Shown: positions 44,096 to 52,600, counted from the first letter of the stretch. The stretch: 64,000 nucleotides of DNA from Streptosporangiales bacterium (GCA_009379825.1 WHTA01000007.1:62001-126000); one strand, 5' to 3'. Program-made: numbers and translations. The notes: a model not told the origin generated them from the sequence alone.

Positions 44096-45216
44096 TGCGG
44101 TACCTCGATCCAGCGACCTTGACGGGCGGAGTTCAGCACGGTGTCGGTGAGCACGGCGGTACGGGCACCGTCGGTGAGCGTGGGGAAGGTGGCAGGTGCC
44201 CCGGTCTCGATGGCGGCGTAGACGTCGGTGAGGAACGCGGCGAAGCAGTCCGCGTACCCCTGCGGGTGCCCAGGCGGCAGGGTGACCAGGCGCGCCGCGT
44301 CGCTGCTGAGGCTGTCGGCGGCACGGGGCAGCATCCGGTTGGCAGTGCGGCTGCCCGACCACAGCCACTCCGGTTCCTCCTGGTTGAACGCGATGCTGGC
44401 GTCGGCGCAGTCGACCTCGAACCACAGCCGGTTCTTCCTGCCGGGGGAGACCTGGCTCAGGAGCAGGTTGCCGAGCGCGCCGCCTTCGGTACGGAAGATC
44501 ACGGCCGCCGCGTCCTCGGTGTGCACGGACTGACTGTCGGACGTACGGACGCTCTTCGCGAACGTCCGGCCGGCGGCACGGTTGCGTTCCGGCAGCAGGA
44601 TCTCCGTCCTTGCGATGAGCTCGACGATCCGTTGCCCGGTGACCCACTCGACGAGGTCGCACCAGTGCGACCCGATGTCGGCGAACGTGCGGGACGCGCC
44701 GCCCGCGGCCGGGTCGACGCGCCAGTTCATGTCCGCGCTCTCCGACAGCCAGTCCTGCAGGTACGAGCCGTGCACCAGCCGGATCGGGCCGAGACCGCCG
44801 TCGCGCACCTGGTGCCGCGCTTCCCAGGCGGTCGGGTAGTAGCGGTACACGAACGGCACCGCGGTGACTGTCGCCGCCGCGGCGGCGCGCTTGGCGAGGT
44901 CGATGGCGTCCGCCGCGTTCGTGGCGACCGGCTTCTCGCACACCACGTGCTTGCCGGCGTCCAGGGCGAGCTGGGTGAGCGGGTGGTGGCTCTGGTTCGG
45001 GGTGCACACGTGCACGACGTCCACGTCGGGTGCGGTGACGAGCTCCTCCGTCGTCGGGTAGGAGCGCGCCGCGGCCATCGACGCGGCGACCTGCGCGCCG
45101 CGTTCCGGCGTGGAGGCGGCCACCGCCGTGACGCGCGCACCGAGCCGCCGTGCGGTCTCCGCGTGCATGCGGCCGGCGAACCCGGCGCCCACGATCCCGA
45201 CCCGCACGTCTCGCAT
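44092..45216 (-). CDS. Gfo/Idh/MocA-family NAD(P)-dependent dehydrogenase
   Basis: 374 residues from ATG 45216, chosen over TTG 45249 because GGAAGGGA precedes it. N-terminal Rossmann fold (VGIVGAGFAGRMHAE), the family EKP motif (HVVCEKPVATNA), and a C-terminal substrate domain with DIGSHWCDLVEWVTG supplying catalytic Asp and His. Oxidises or reduces sugar, inositol or glycoside substrates. First gene of the minus-strand operon, divergent from the ROK regulator, hence the probable first catabolic step. Confidence 0.92.
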   Translation of the reverse strand: MRDVRVGIVGAGFAGRMHAETARRLGARVTAVAASTPERGAQVAASMAAARSYPTTEELVTAPDVDVVHVCTPNQSHHPLTQLALDAGKHVVCEKPVATNAADAIDLAKRAAAAATVTAVPFVYRYYPTAWEARHQVRDGGLGPIRLVHGSYLQDWLSESADMNWRVDPAAGGASRTFADIGSHWCDLVEWVTGQRIVELIARTEILLPERNRAAGRTFAKSVRTSDSQSVHTEDAAAVIFRTEGGALGNLLLSQVSPGRKNRLWFEVDCADASIAFNQEEPEWLWSGSRTANRMLPRAADSLSSDAARLVTLPPGHPQGYADCFAAFLTDVYAAIETGAPATFPTLTDGARTAVLTDTVLNSARQGRWIEVPQ

Positions 45217-45340
45217 CGGCTGTCCGTCCCTTCCGGCGTGTATTGACAACAGAAGCTATTAAGCGCGCCTCTTATGGGCAAGATCTGCGTAACTTATTTC
45301 GTTTTTGGATTAAGAGAGTCGTCTTCAGTATGCTGCCGGC
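45217..45340. promoter_or_regulatory. divergent control region of the sugar operon and ROK gene
   Basis: AT-rich compared with its surroundings. Plus strand: TTGGAT (45305-45310), 18 bp, TATGCT (45329-45334) would start transcription at or next to the ROK start codon at 45341, so that mRNA may be leaderless. Minus strand: TTGCCC, 17 bp, TAGCTT (ending near 45253) is a weaker candidate for the operon. TAAG-N7-CTTA at about 45260-45274 and CTTA/TAAG elements near 45293-45313 are possible ROK binding sites. Confidence 0.4.
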
Positions 45341-46534
45341 ATGGAAGGCGCTGAGGGCACCGTGCTGCGCCGGGACCCGGCCGCGCTGAGCGCGATCGTG
45401 TCGCTCGTCGCGCAGGGCACGGCCACGTCCAGGTCGGACATCGCACGGCACACCGGCCTGGCCAGGTCGACGGTGTCGCAGCGGGTGGAGCAGCTGCTCG
45501 ACCTGGGGCTGCTCGTCGACGCGGGGCGGTCGCCGTCCAGGGGTGGCCGGCCGCCGGTCAGCCTGTCGTTGAACCCGCGCGCCGGTGTGTTGCTGTCCGC
45601 GGACGTCGGCGCCAGCCACGTCCGGATGGCGCTCAGCGACCTGGGCGCGAGCCTGCTGGCCGAGCTCAGCGAGCCGATGGACGTCAACGACGGCGCGCAG
45701 GCGGTGCTCGGCCAGGTGTGGGCGGGGTTCCGCGAGCTGCTCGCGGAGACCGGTAACGACGTGACGGACGTCCGCGGCGTCGGCCTCGGCATGCCGGGCC
45801 CGGTCGAGTTCGCCACCGGCACCGTCGTACGGCCGCCGATCATGGCCGGCTGGGACGGCTACCGCGTACCGGGCTACTTCGTCGACCTGCTCGACGCGCC
45901 GGTGATCGTGGACAACGACGTGAACATCATGGCCCTCGGCGAGTACTGGGCGCGCCAGGACGTGGAGTACCTGCTGTACGTCAAGGTCGGCACCGGCATC
46001 GGCTGCGGGATCATCAGCGAGGGCCACCTGCACCGCGGCACCGACGGCGCCGCCGGCGACATCGGCCACATCCAGCTCCCCGGCCACGAGTCGACCAGGT
46101 GCCACTGCGGGAACACCGGTTGTGTGGAGGCGGTCGCGTCCGGCTCCGCGTTGGTGCGGGCGTTGAGCCAACAGGGCCTGGACGTAAGCGACAGCCACGA
46201 CGTCGTCCGGCTGGCCGAGGACGGGAACGTGCTCGCGCGGCACGCGGTGCGCGAAGCCGGCCAACACATCGGCGAGGTGCTGGCATCCCTGGTGAGCTTC
46301 TACAACCCTGCGGCGATCGTCCTGGGCGGTGCCCTGGCGCAGGTGTCCGAGGAGCTACTCGCCAGCATCCGCGGCGTCGTCTACCGCCGTGCCCTGCCCC
46401 TGGCGACGAGGAACCTCCGGATGGAGACCAGCCGCCTAGGTCCACAAGCCGGCGTGCTCGGCGCCACCGTCCTCACCCTCCAGCACGTCCTCTCCCCGGC
46501 CGGCCTGGCCACCCTGCTGAGAGCCACCATCTGA
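45341..46534 (+). CDS. ROK-family transcriptional regulator
   Basis: 397 residues. Winged helix at about 15-70 (SDIARHTGLARSTVSQRVEQLLDLG), then the ROK sugar-kinase-like domain: GVGLGMPGPV, VDNDVNIMALGEYW, KVGTGIGCGII and the zinc motif HCGNTGCVE preceded by C in TRCHCG. NagC/Mlc/XylR-type proteins repress sugar genes until bound by a sugar or sugar phosphate. It is divergent from the glycoside operon and its probable repressor. Start at 45341 with little or no leader (see the control region). Confidence 0.92.
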   Translation: MEGAEGTVLRRDPAALSAIVSLVAQGTATSRSDIARHTGLARSTVSQRVEQLLDLGLLVDAGRSPSRGGRPPVSLSLNPRAGVLLSADVGASHVRMALSDLGASLLAELSEPMDVNDGAQAVLGQVWAGFRELLAETGNDVTDVRGVGLGMPGPVEFATGTVVRPPIMAGWDGYRVPGYFVDLLDAPVIVDNDVNIMALGEYWARQDVEYLLYVKVGTGIGCGIISEGHLHRGTDGAAGDIGHIQLPGHESTRCHCGNTGCVEAVASGSALVRALSQQGLDVSDSHDVVRLAEDGNVLARHAVREAGQHIGEVLASLVSFYNPAAIVLGGALAQVSEELLASIRGVVYRRALPLATRNLRMETSRLGPQAGVLGATVLTLQHVLSPAGLATLLRATI

Positions 46535-46582
46535 CCGCTTGCCACCCTGCGAGCCCCACCCCCCACCCGATACCCTGCGATG

Positions 46583-46655
46583 GGGCCGTTAGCTCAACTG
46601 GCAGAGCAGCGGACTTTTAATCCGCGGGTTCAGGGTTCGATCCCCTGGCGGCCCA
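46583..46655 (+). tRNA. tRNA-Lys (anticodon TTT)
   Basis: 73 nt. Acceptor GGGCCGT pairs with GCGGCCC (one G-T), discriminator A, CCA not encoded. D-arm GCTC..GAGC, anticodon stem GCGGA/TCCGC with loop CTTTTAA (anticodon TTT at 46616-46618), T-arm CAGGG-TTCGATC-CCCTG. All arms fold canonically. Confidence 0.96.
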
Positions 46656-46713
46656 CTTTCATCGCACAATGCGAACCGTCGCTATGCGGGTGTTCTGTAG
46701 GTCAGATGCCCTG

Positions 46714-47223
46714 CTAGCGGCAGTCTGGGCTGATGCCGAAGAGTGATCTCGCGGTGAGGTCTGGCCGGTCCAGGGCATCGAGCGCGGTGACGATTGTGCG
46801 TTCCTCGAAGGTGAAGTGCGATTCGATGATCGCGGCGGGTCCGTCTAGCTCACCCGTGACGCGCACGGTGTCCTGCGCGTCCGGGTCGGTTGGCAGTTCG
46901 CCGAGGAGCTGGTTCAGCCGCTGCAGGATCGACGCGACGAGGGCGCGGTCTTCTTCGAGTTTCGTGATCACCGGCGCGAGGTCGGAGAACTCCTGCCTAA
47001 GCGCCGGGAACGCGCTGCTGTCCTCACCCGAGTGGTGCTGGTCGAGCGCGGAGCAGAACGCTAAACAGTGGGCCGCCAGCGAATGCACCTGACCAGGGCC
47101 GTCATGGTGGCCGTCCTGCAGGCTCTGTCGGACGGTGGCCAGTTCCTGACGGAGGTGGTCGTGGATCGCGATCAGCTCGGTGCCGAACGCGGCCAGTCGC
47201 TCTTGTCCCCGTTCGCGCTCCAT
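46714..47223 (-). CDS. hemerythrin-like HHE-domain protein
   Basis: 169 residues forming a four-helix bundle. Iron-ligand-type residues appear in ELIAIHDHLRQEL, LDQHHSGEDSSAFPAL and AAIIESHFTFEERTI, the pattern of HHE cation-binding proteins. Such cytoplasmic di-iron proteins bind O2 or NO or protect against redox stress. It stands alone between the tRNA and a TetR gene. The start is ATG 47223; no strong ribosome binding site is evident. Confidence 0.83.
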   Translation of the reverse strand: MERERGQERLAAFGTELIAIHDHLRQELATVRQSLQDGHHDGPGQVHSLAAHCLAFCSALDQHHSGEDSSAFPALRQEFSDLAPVITKLEEDRALVASILQRLNQLLGELPTDPDAQDTVRVTGELDGPAAIIESHFTFEERTIVTALDALDRPDLTARSLFGISPDCR

Positions 47224-47534
47224 CGCGGTGAGCGTACCGGGTCTTCGGAGGCGATGCAGCGGCTCGTTCGACTGCGGAGGGGTGAGACCCTAGCGGCGAG
47301 GATGCCTTGCCCGGTAGGAGGTGGCGGCGACAAGGGAGACGATGGGATGTCTGGGCCTCGACAGTGCGAGGTTGTATTCGAGCTTCGCAGTGGAACGGGG
47401 TGCGGGAGCGTATCCATGCCCTCGTAGCAGCTGGAACGCCGCTGCTGAGTCCGTCACCTGTGCTGACCTCTCTTCGCGCATGGTCGTGCCAGGCGCTCTT
47501 GAGTTGCGCCGCCTGCTCTACTGGACTCGACGTG
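47224..47534. other. intergenic stretch without a recognisable gene
   Basis: Short open frames on both strands here show no family motifs, no good start signals and unstable composition. I see no repeat, RNA gene or operator I can support. It may contain the hemerythrin promoter on the minus strand and decayed sequence. Confidence 0.5.
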
Positions 47535-48209
47535 TCAGCGCGTTGCGTCGGAGAGTGTCACTGCTGACGGGATGGCGTCGAACGCCTCCTCGATTCGGCG
47601 GAGCAGGGCCCGGCGTTCGGTTGCGTCGGGCTTCCCCCGGCCGGTGCGGGCCTGCGATTTCAGGCCGCGGACCCAGTTCTTCGCGCCGCACCGCCAGGCG
47701 CTCATGGCGAACTCGCAGACGAGGCGGAGCCGGACATCCCTGCGGCTGTCGATGCCGAGCTTGGTCTCGAGCGCGTCGACCAGGTGCTCTTGGATTCTGA
47801 TGCTGGTGAGCGCGCTGTACTCACGGAGCTCTGGGGTACGGCCGGCGAGCCCCCTGGTCGCGATGAAGCGGCGCTCCCAGTCGTCGTCCATGCCGTTCAG
47901 CGCCGAGACGAGCGCGTGCCGCAGCGCGTCAAGGACGTTGCCGTCGGCGTCGGTGTCGGCGACCACGTCGAGGTAGGCGTCCCACAACTCCTCCTCGGCG
48001 GCAATGGCGACGGCTTCCTTGCCGGAGTAGTAGCGGAAGAACGTCCGCATCGACACCTCTGCCTCGTCTACCAGCTGTTCCAGGGTGGTCTGGTGGAAGC
48101 CCTGCTCGATGAATAGGCGGAGTGCCGTCTCCGACAGCGTGCGGCGGACACGCAGCTTCTTGCGCTCGCGCAGCGGCAGCGCACGGTCCGTCGCGACCGG
48201 TTCGATCAT
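47535..48209 (-). CDS. TetR-family transcriptional regulator
   Basis: 224 residues from ATG 48209. TetR helix-turn-helix at about 18-65 (TLSETALRLFIEQGFHQTTLEQLVDEAEVSMRTFFRYYSGKEAV), followed by a helical ligand domain with the MftR-like C-terminal segment (LRLVCEFAMSAWRCGAKNWV). Divergent from an MFS exporter whose promoter contains a TetR-type palindrome, so it most likely represses the exporter and itself and is released by the exported compound. Confidence 0.9.
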   Translation of the reverse strand: MIEPVATDRALPLRERKKLRVRRTLSETALRLFIEQGFHQTTLEQLVDEAEVSMRTFFRYYSGKEAVAIAAEEELWDAYLDVVADTDADGNVLDALRHALVSALNGMDDDWERRFIATRGLAGRTPELREYSALTSIRIQEHLVDALETKLGIDSRRDVRLRLVCEFAMSAWRCGAKNWVRGLKSQARTGRGKPDATERRALLRRIEEAFDAIPSAVTLSDATR

Positions 48210-48256
48210 ACGTTCATACTAGCAAACTGCCTATCGCTGGTTGAAGCTTGCGGTTA

Positions 48257-48273
48257 GTTTGAGCTTATCAAAC
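48257..48273. promoter_or_regulatory. TetR-type operator GTTTGA-N5-TCAAAC
   Basis: Perfect palindrome with 6-bp arms and spacer GCTTA, ending five bases before the MFS start codon. Size and AT-content fit a TetR dimer site controlling the divergent pair. Confidence 0.6.
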
Positions 48274-48277
48274 GCTT

Positions 48278-49498
48278 ATGCTAATGAGTGGCAGATTGTT
48301 GAGCCGGCGGACCCTGGTTCTGTGGACCCTGCTGTTGGCGTCGACGCTGGGAGTGATGGCTGGAGCGACGGTCGCTCCTGTCCTCGCCGTGATCCAGAAC
48401 GACCTCGGTGTCTCCGGCACCGCAGCCGGCTTCATCATCACCACGCACGGCCTGACGATCGCGGTCACCAGCCCGCTGGTCGGCCGGCTCGTGGACAGGC
48501 GCGGAGTCCGCGTGCCGTTGACCGCGGGGCTGGTGCTGTACGGCCTGGGCGGTGGTTCCGGGCTGCTGGTCACCAGCTACCCCGCATTGATCGCCAGCCG
48601 GTTCGTGCTCGGGCTCGGCGCAGCCGTGGTGTTCACGGCGACGACCGTCGCCCTCCTCTCGCTGTACGAGGCGGCGAAGCGCGACCGGGTGATGGGCTGG
48701 CGCACCACGGCGACCACCGTCGGTGGCCTGGTGTGGCCGCTGCTCGCCGGTGCGCTGGGCGACATTTCGTGGCACGCCTCGTTCGCCGTGTACCTGGTCG
48801 GCGTCCCGCTCGGCGTCGCGGTGCTGCTGGCGATGCCGAAGGACGTGACCGCGGTGGGCGCGGAGCGTTCCGGAGGCGGTGCGTTGCGGCTGATGCGGGC
48901 GCATCCCGTGCTGCTCGGCCTCTGCGGACTGGTCCTCGCGACCGGCGTGATGATGTACGTGCCCGCGGTGTTCCTGCCGAAGCGACTGGAACAGATCGGC
49001 ATCACCTCGACGTTCCTGGTCGCCGTCTACGCCGTGACCCTGGGGGCAGTGGTCGCGAGCCTGATCGGCCTGTTGTATGGGCGGCTGCGGTCTCGGTTGA
49101 GCGTCGCTGCGGTCACGCGGCTCGCCGCCGGCTGCTGGATGCTCGCGTTCGTCATCTACGCTCGCGTCGATCAGCCGGTGCTCCTGCTGCTCGCACCGGC
49201 CCTCGCCGGCGCCGGCAATGCCCTTGCCATGCCGGCGCTGACGGTGCTGTTCGCCGACGCCGTCGCGCCCGAACAGCGTGGTCGCGCGACGTCTCTGCAG
49301 GGTACGTCGATGTTCGCCGGGCAGTTCGTCTCGCCACTCATAGCCGGGCCGCTGATCGCCGCCACCGACTACTCGATCGGCTTCCTCGCCGCCGGCGGAG
49401 TTGCGCTGGTGATGCTGATCGTGCTGCTGACCACGAAGGTCACCGCACACCGGCCACCGACTGCCGTCTCGACCGAGTCCGCGACCGCCGCGCGCTAG
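48278..49498 (+). CDS. MFS transporter (drug or metabolite efflux type)
   Basis: 406 residues with twelve membrane helices. Motif A is PLVGRLVDRRGVRVPL between helices 2 and 3, and motif C-like glycines occur in helix 5. It resembles drug:H+ antiporter-1 and cyanate/arabinose-efflux-type carriers. ATG 48278 is used; ATG 48284 is also possible. It is divergent from a TetR regulator. Its end overlaps the stop of the second, convergent TetR gene by four bases. Exported compound unknown. Confidence 0.87.
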   Translation: MLMSGRLLSRRTLVLWTLLLASTLGVMAGATVAPVLAVIQNDLGVSGTAAGFIITTHGLTIAVTSPLVGRLVDRRGVRVPLTAGLVLYGLGGGSGLLVTSYPALIASRFVLGLGAAVVFTATTVALLSLYEAAKRDRVMGWRTTATTVGGLVWPLLAGALGDISWHASFAVYLVGVPLGVAVLLAMPKDVTAVGAERSGGGALRLMRAHPVLLGLCGLVLATGVMMYVPAVFLPKRLEQIGITSTFLVAVYAVTLGAVVASLIGLLYGRLRSRLSVAAVTRLAAGCWMLAFVIYARVDQPVLLLLAPALAGAGNALAMPALTVLFADAVAPEQRGRATSLQGTSMFAGQFVSPLIAGPLIAATDYSIGFLAAGGVALVMLIVLLTTKVTAHRPPTAVSTESATAAR

Positions 49499-50074
49499 GC
49501 GGCGAACAGCCGGTCGAGGTGGGTGCGCAAGACCGTACGAACCTCGTCGACGGTGTGCTTGCCGACCAGGACCATGGTGCCGAGGCCGTGGTTGAGCGCC
49601 ACCAGGTGCGCCGCCTCGCGGTCGGGGTCGCGGTCCGCTGCCAGCTCGCCGGTGTGCTGCGCGTGCCGGAGGGCGTCGGCGAGCTGCTGGTCAGCTGGGT
49701 CAGTCCGGCGACGACGGGTTCGCCTGCGAGGCCGGGGTCGGTCATCGTCAGCACGGCGTAGGAGGTGCCGGCGAGGTGGAAGGTGCGGCCCTGCTCGTCG
49801 GTGGGCAGCGCCTCGTCGAGGAACGTCTCGACGAAGTCACGCGCCGACACCGGCTGGGGGAGTGCGGTGAGCTTCGCTGTCCAGCGTTCGTTGCTCTGCC
49901 GCTCCAGGTGTCGGAGCGTTCCCGCCAACAGCTGCGTCTTGGTGTCGAAGTAGTACTGCACGAGGCGCAGTGATACGCCCGCTTCGGCGGCGACCGACCG
50001 CATGGTGACGGCAGGCATGCCGTCGCGGGCTAGGACGCGCACGAGTCCGTCGGCGATCTGTGTGCGCCGCGCAT
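49495..50074 (-). pseudogene. TetR-family transcriptional regulator, frameshifted, start uncertain
   Basis: The N-terminal DNA-binding domain is clear (RTQIADGLVRVLARDGMPAVTMRSVAAEAGVSLRLVQYYFDTKTQLLAG, in two parts of one helix-turn-helix). At about 49686 one base is missing: after GLTQLTS the DNA continues in a new frame as QLADALRHAQHTGELAADRD and VALNHGLGTMVLVGKHTVDE to a stop at 49495. No start codon is in frame; ATG 50074 would serve if another base were missing near 50060. Divergent from the DHA2-type exporter and presumably its repressor. Confidence 0.72.
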
Positions 50075-51458
50075 GCGGGCGCGTGTCGATAGCGGCGGTG
50101 TGCTCGGGCTCGCCTGCGTAGGGCTGTTCGTCGTGGTGCTCGACGTGTCGGTCGTCAACGTGGCCCTGCCGTCGATGCGGACCGGACTGGGGTTCGGTCC
50201 CGGCGGGCTGCAGTGGGTCGTCACGGCGTACGCGTTGGCGTTCGGCGGGCTGCTCATGCTCGGTGGTCGGCTCGCCGACCTGCACGGGCACAAGCGGGTC
50301 TTCGTCGCCGGCATCGGCGTGTTCTCCGCGGCGAGCCTCGCCGGCGGGCTGGCGGCCGGTCCGTGGACGCTCGTCGCTGCGCGTGCCGCGCAGGGGCTTG
50401 GCGCGGAGGTGCTCGCACCCGCCACGCTCACGTTGCTGACCACCGCGTACCCCGAGGGCTGTAGCCGCACTCGAGCCCTGGCGACCTGGACGGCGGTGAG
50501 CATCGCGGGCGGCGCGGCGGGGAACATCGTCGGCGGCGCGCTCACCCAGGTCCTGTCCTGGCGGGCGACGTTGCTGGTGAACGTGCCGATCGGCGCGGTC
50601 GCGATCCTGGTCGCCGCGCGCACGCTCGCCCCCGACGGCCCAGCGAGGCAGCGGCGCGAGCTGGACGTGCCGGGCGCCCTGCTCGCGCCGCTCGGCTTCG
50701 CGTCGCTGACCTACGGCATCACCCAGGTGCAGGACGGTGGCTGGACCGTCCCGACGACGGTGATCCCGCTGCTGGCCGGCGCCGTCGCGCTGGTCGGCTT
50801 CGTTCTGGTCGAGGCACGCGTCGCGGCCGTCCCGCTGGTGCCGCTGCGATTGTTCCGTGTGCGGGCGATCAGCACGGGCAATGTCGTGATGCTGCTCGCC
50901 GGTGCCTGCCTGCAGGTGCCGATGTGGTATTTCCTCACGCTCTACATGCAAGACGTGCTCGGCTACGGACCGTTGCAGACCGGGCTGGCGTTCCTACCGC
51001 ACGCGGTGATGAGCATCGTCGGCGCGCGCCTCGCGCCACAGCTGATGGAGCGCTTCGACGCGAGCACGCTCATCGTCGCCGGTGTCCTACTCGCCGCCGC
51101 TGGGTTCTGGTGGCAGAGCCGGATCACCGCCGACAGCGGCTACCTCACCGGCATCCTCGGACCCGCGGCGGTCTACACGTTCGGCGGCGGGCTGCTCAAC
51201 ACGCCGCTGACCGCGACCGTCACCACCGGTGTCGCCTCCGGTGACGCGGGTGCATCGTCCGGCGTGATGAACACTGCCAAGCAGGTCGGTGGCGCGCTCG
51301 GTCTCGCCGTCCTCGTTACAACCACGATGCGGCCCGAGGCCGGCACGCCGCACACGATCGCCGCCGGTTACGGTGGCGCGTTCGCCGTGCTCGCCGTGTT
51401 GCAGCTCGTCATCGCGGCCGCCGCGCTGACCCTGCCATCACTGCACCGGGCTCGGTGA
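50073..51458 (+). CDS. DHA2/EmrB-type MFS multidrug transporter
   Basis: 461 residues, about fourteen helices. Hallmarks: VVVLDVSVVNVALPSM in helix 1, GGRLADLHGHKRVF (motif A), RAAQGLGAEVLAPATLTLL and WRATLLVNVPIGAVAI. Proton-driven export of drugs or toxic metabolites. ATG 50073 is the only in-frame start; it overlaps, on opposite strands, the ATG proposed for the TetR gene (GCATGC at 50071-50076), leaving no intergenic space, so transcripts would have to be leaderless or start inside the neighbour. Confidence 0.88.
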   Translation: MRARVDSGGVLGLACVGLFVVVLDVSVVNVALPSMRTGLGFGPGGLQWVVTAYALAFGGLLMLGGRLADLHGHKRVFVAGIGVFSAASLAGGLAAGPWTLVAARAAQGLGAEVLAPATLTLLTTAYPEGCSRTRALATWTAVSIAGGAAGNIVGGALTQVLSWRATLLVNVPIGAVAILVAARTLAPDGPARQRRELDVPGALLAPLGFASLTYGITQVQDGGWTVPTTVIPLLAGAVALVGFVLVEARVAAVPLVPLRLFRVRAISTGNVVMLLAGACLQVPMWYFLTLYMQDVLGYGPLQTGLAFLPHAVMSIVGARLAPQLMERFDASTLIVAGVLLAAAGFWWQSRITADSGYLTGILGPAAVYTFGGGLLNTPLTATVTTGVASGDAGASSGVMNTAKQVGGALGLAVLVTTTMRPEAGTPHTIAAGYGGAFAVLAVLQLVIAAAALTLPSLHRAR

Positions 51459-51466
51459 TGCTGTGG

Positions 51467-52255
51467 TCAGGCGAGGTGGAGCTCGAGATGGTCGCGCATG
51501 TTCAGGTGCAACGGTGTCTGGAGGTCGGCGACCGGGATGCCGTCGCGCAGCACGGTATGGCTGCCCCATACGGGGATCACGGTGACGGCCCGCGCCTGGC
51601 TCGTCCATTTGTCCGCGCCGGGCGGCTCGATCTCGATGGCCAGCTCGTCAGGGTGGGGCATGATCCGGAGCTGTGATCCCGGTGCCAGCCTGTGCCGGCG
51701 CGCGTGTCCGTGATCGGCGAGGTGGATCGCGAGCCGACACGTGTCGGCGGACGCGGGGAGGAACTCGACCCCGGACAGAGTCACCTCGTGCCCGGTCGCG
51801 AGGTCAGCGCCGCGTGCCCGGATCACCGGTTGGTACGTCTTCTCCGTGCCGGCAGGCGTGTCATGAAGCGGTAAGGCAACCAGCGGCAGTCCGTGGATGA
51901 CTGCCAGATGCGCGGCGAGACCGTGCTGGGAGGCCGCGTCGACGAGGAGGACGGTGGCTGCGTCGACGATCTGCGGCAGACCTCGGTCATGGCGGACAGG
52001 TCGTCGGGGGCTGTGGTCGACCGACGTGATGCCGCGGCGGGCGAGTTTGCGGCAGAGCTCTGCTGTGCGGATGCGGCCCCGCCGGTCGAGGTCGCCTGCC
52101 ACGCCGACCAGTCCGTGCGCTGATACCACGTTCGCGAGCGCGTGGGCGGTGGCGTCGGCGAGACGTGTCAATCGCGACGGTTCACGACCGCGGCGGCCCG
52201 CTGTTCGCGGGATCAGTAGGCGTGGTTGGTGTCGATGTCGGGATTCAATGGTCAA
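51467..52255 (-). CDS. hypothetical protein
   Basis: 262 residues from TTG 52255, overlapping the end of the DUF2795 gene by 11 bp. No family recognised. The central part alternates Ala/Leu/Val-rich strands and helices (AATVLLVDAASQHGLAAHLAVIHGLPLVALPLHD) like a Rossmann-type or lipid-kinase-like core, and the C-terminal third is beta-rich. It ends eight bases from the convergent MFS stop, and this tight packing supports it as a gene. Rich in His and Arg. No signal peptide. Confidence 0.5.
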   Translation of the reverse strand: MTIESRHRHQPRLLIPRTAGRRGREPSRLTRLADATAHALANVVSAHGLVGVAGDLDRRGRIRTAELCRKLARRGITSVDHSPRRPVRHDRGLPQIVDAATVLLVDAASQHGLAAHLAVIHGLPLVALPLHDTPAGTEKTYQPVIRARGADLATGHEVTLSGVEFLPASADTCRLAIHLADHGHARRHRLAPGSQLRIMPHPDELAIEIEPPGADKWTSQARAVTVIPVWGSHTVLRDGIPVADLQTPLHLNMRDHLELHLA

Positions 52256-52451
52256 CCGGCACCTCGGCCAAATGCGGCCACAGGTCCATGAGCGAGCGGT
52301 AGCTGCGCTCGGGCAGGCCGGACAGGGTGGCGATCACTTCCGGACGGGCGTGCCGGGCGAGGGCGTAGGCGATGAGGTCGTCCTTGCTCGCCGGCGGGTA
52401 GGCGAAGGCCTCCTCGAGTTGGTCGGCGATCTCCACGCGGGTGACGGTCAC
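52245..52451 (-). CDS. DUF2795 small protein
   Basis: 68 residues from GTG 52451. The sequence PPASKDDLIAYALARHARPEVIATLSGLPERSYRSLMDLW matches the DUF2795 pattern: a Pro/Lys helix start, 'A..R.A....V...L..LP.R.Y' and a final helix. The family is found widely in actinobacteria, function unknown. It starts right where a broken transposase fragment ends, so insertion-sequence activity may have displaced its original upstream region. Confidence 0.68.
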   Translation of the reverse strand: MTVTRVEIADQLEEAFAYPPASKDDLIAYALARHARPEVIATLSGLPERSYRSLMDLWPHLAEVPVDH

Positions 52452-52452
52452 G

Positions 52453-52600
52453 GACGTAGGCAGCGCCGCACACCACGTCGGCCTCCGCGGACATCAGCGT
52501 GTTGATGAACATGCTGAGCAACTCGCGCAGCAAGTCAGGCGACGCCTGCGCCAGCTGTTCCTCGAGCAGACGAGCAGGGTCGATACTGAGGGTGACGGTG
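52453..52600 (-). pseudogene. IS256-family transposase N-terminal remnant
   Basis: About 48 codons read SIDPARLLEEQLAQASPDLL, then LRELLSMFINTLMSAEADVVCGA, the opening of IS256/mutator-type transposases (catalytic DDE domain missing). The similarity stops at 52453, immediately before the DUF2795 start. No terminal inverted repeats were found. A scar of an old insertion. Confidence 0.65.

Noticed and set aside
43175-45007. A single 610-residue fusion ending in the AP-endonuclease-2-type protein
   Set aside because: The upstream part is a shadow of the Gfo/Idh gene; the isomerase has its own ATG at 44095 with an ATGA overlap.
46583-46655. tRNA-Lys as an integration site for the following region
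   Set aside because: I found no second copy of the tRNA 3' end downstream and no integrase gene in the window.
47068-47427. 119-residue plus-strand ORF after the hemerythrin gene
   Set aside because: Mostly antisense to the hemerythrin coding sequence, without motifs or a convincing ribosome binding site.
48241-49761. 506-codon plus-strand frame overlapping the MFS gene
   Set aside because: Arg/Gly-rich translation without motifs; the MFS frame has proper membrane helices.
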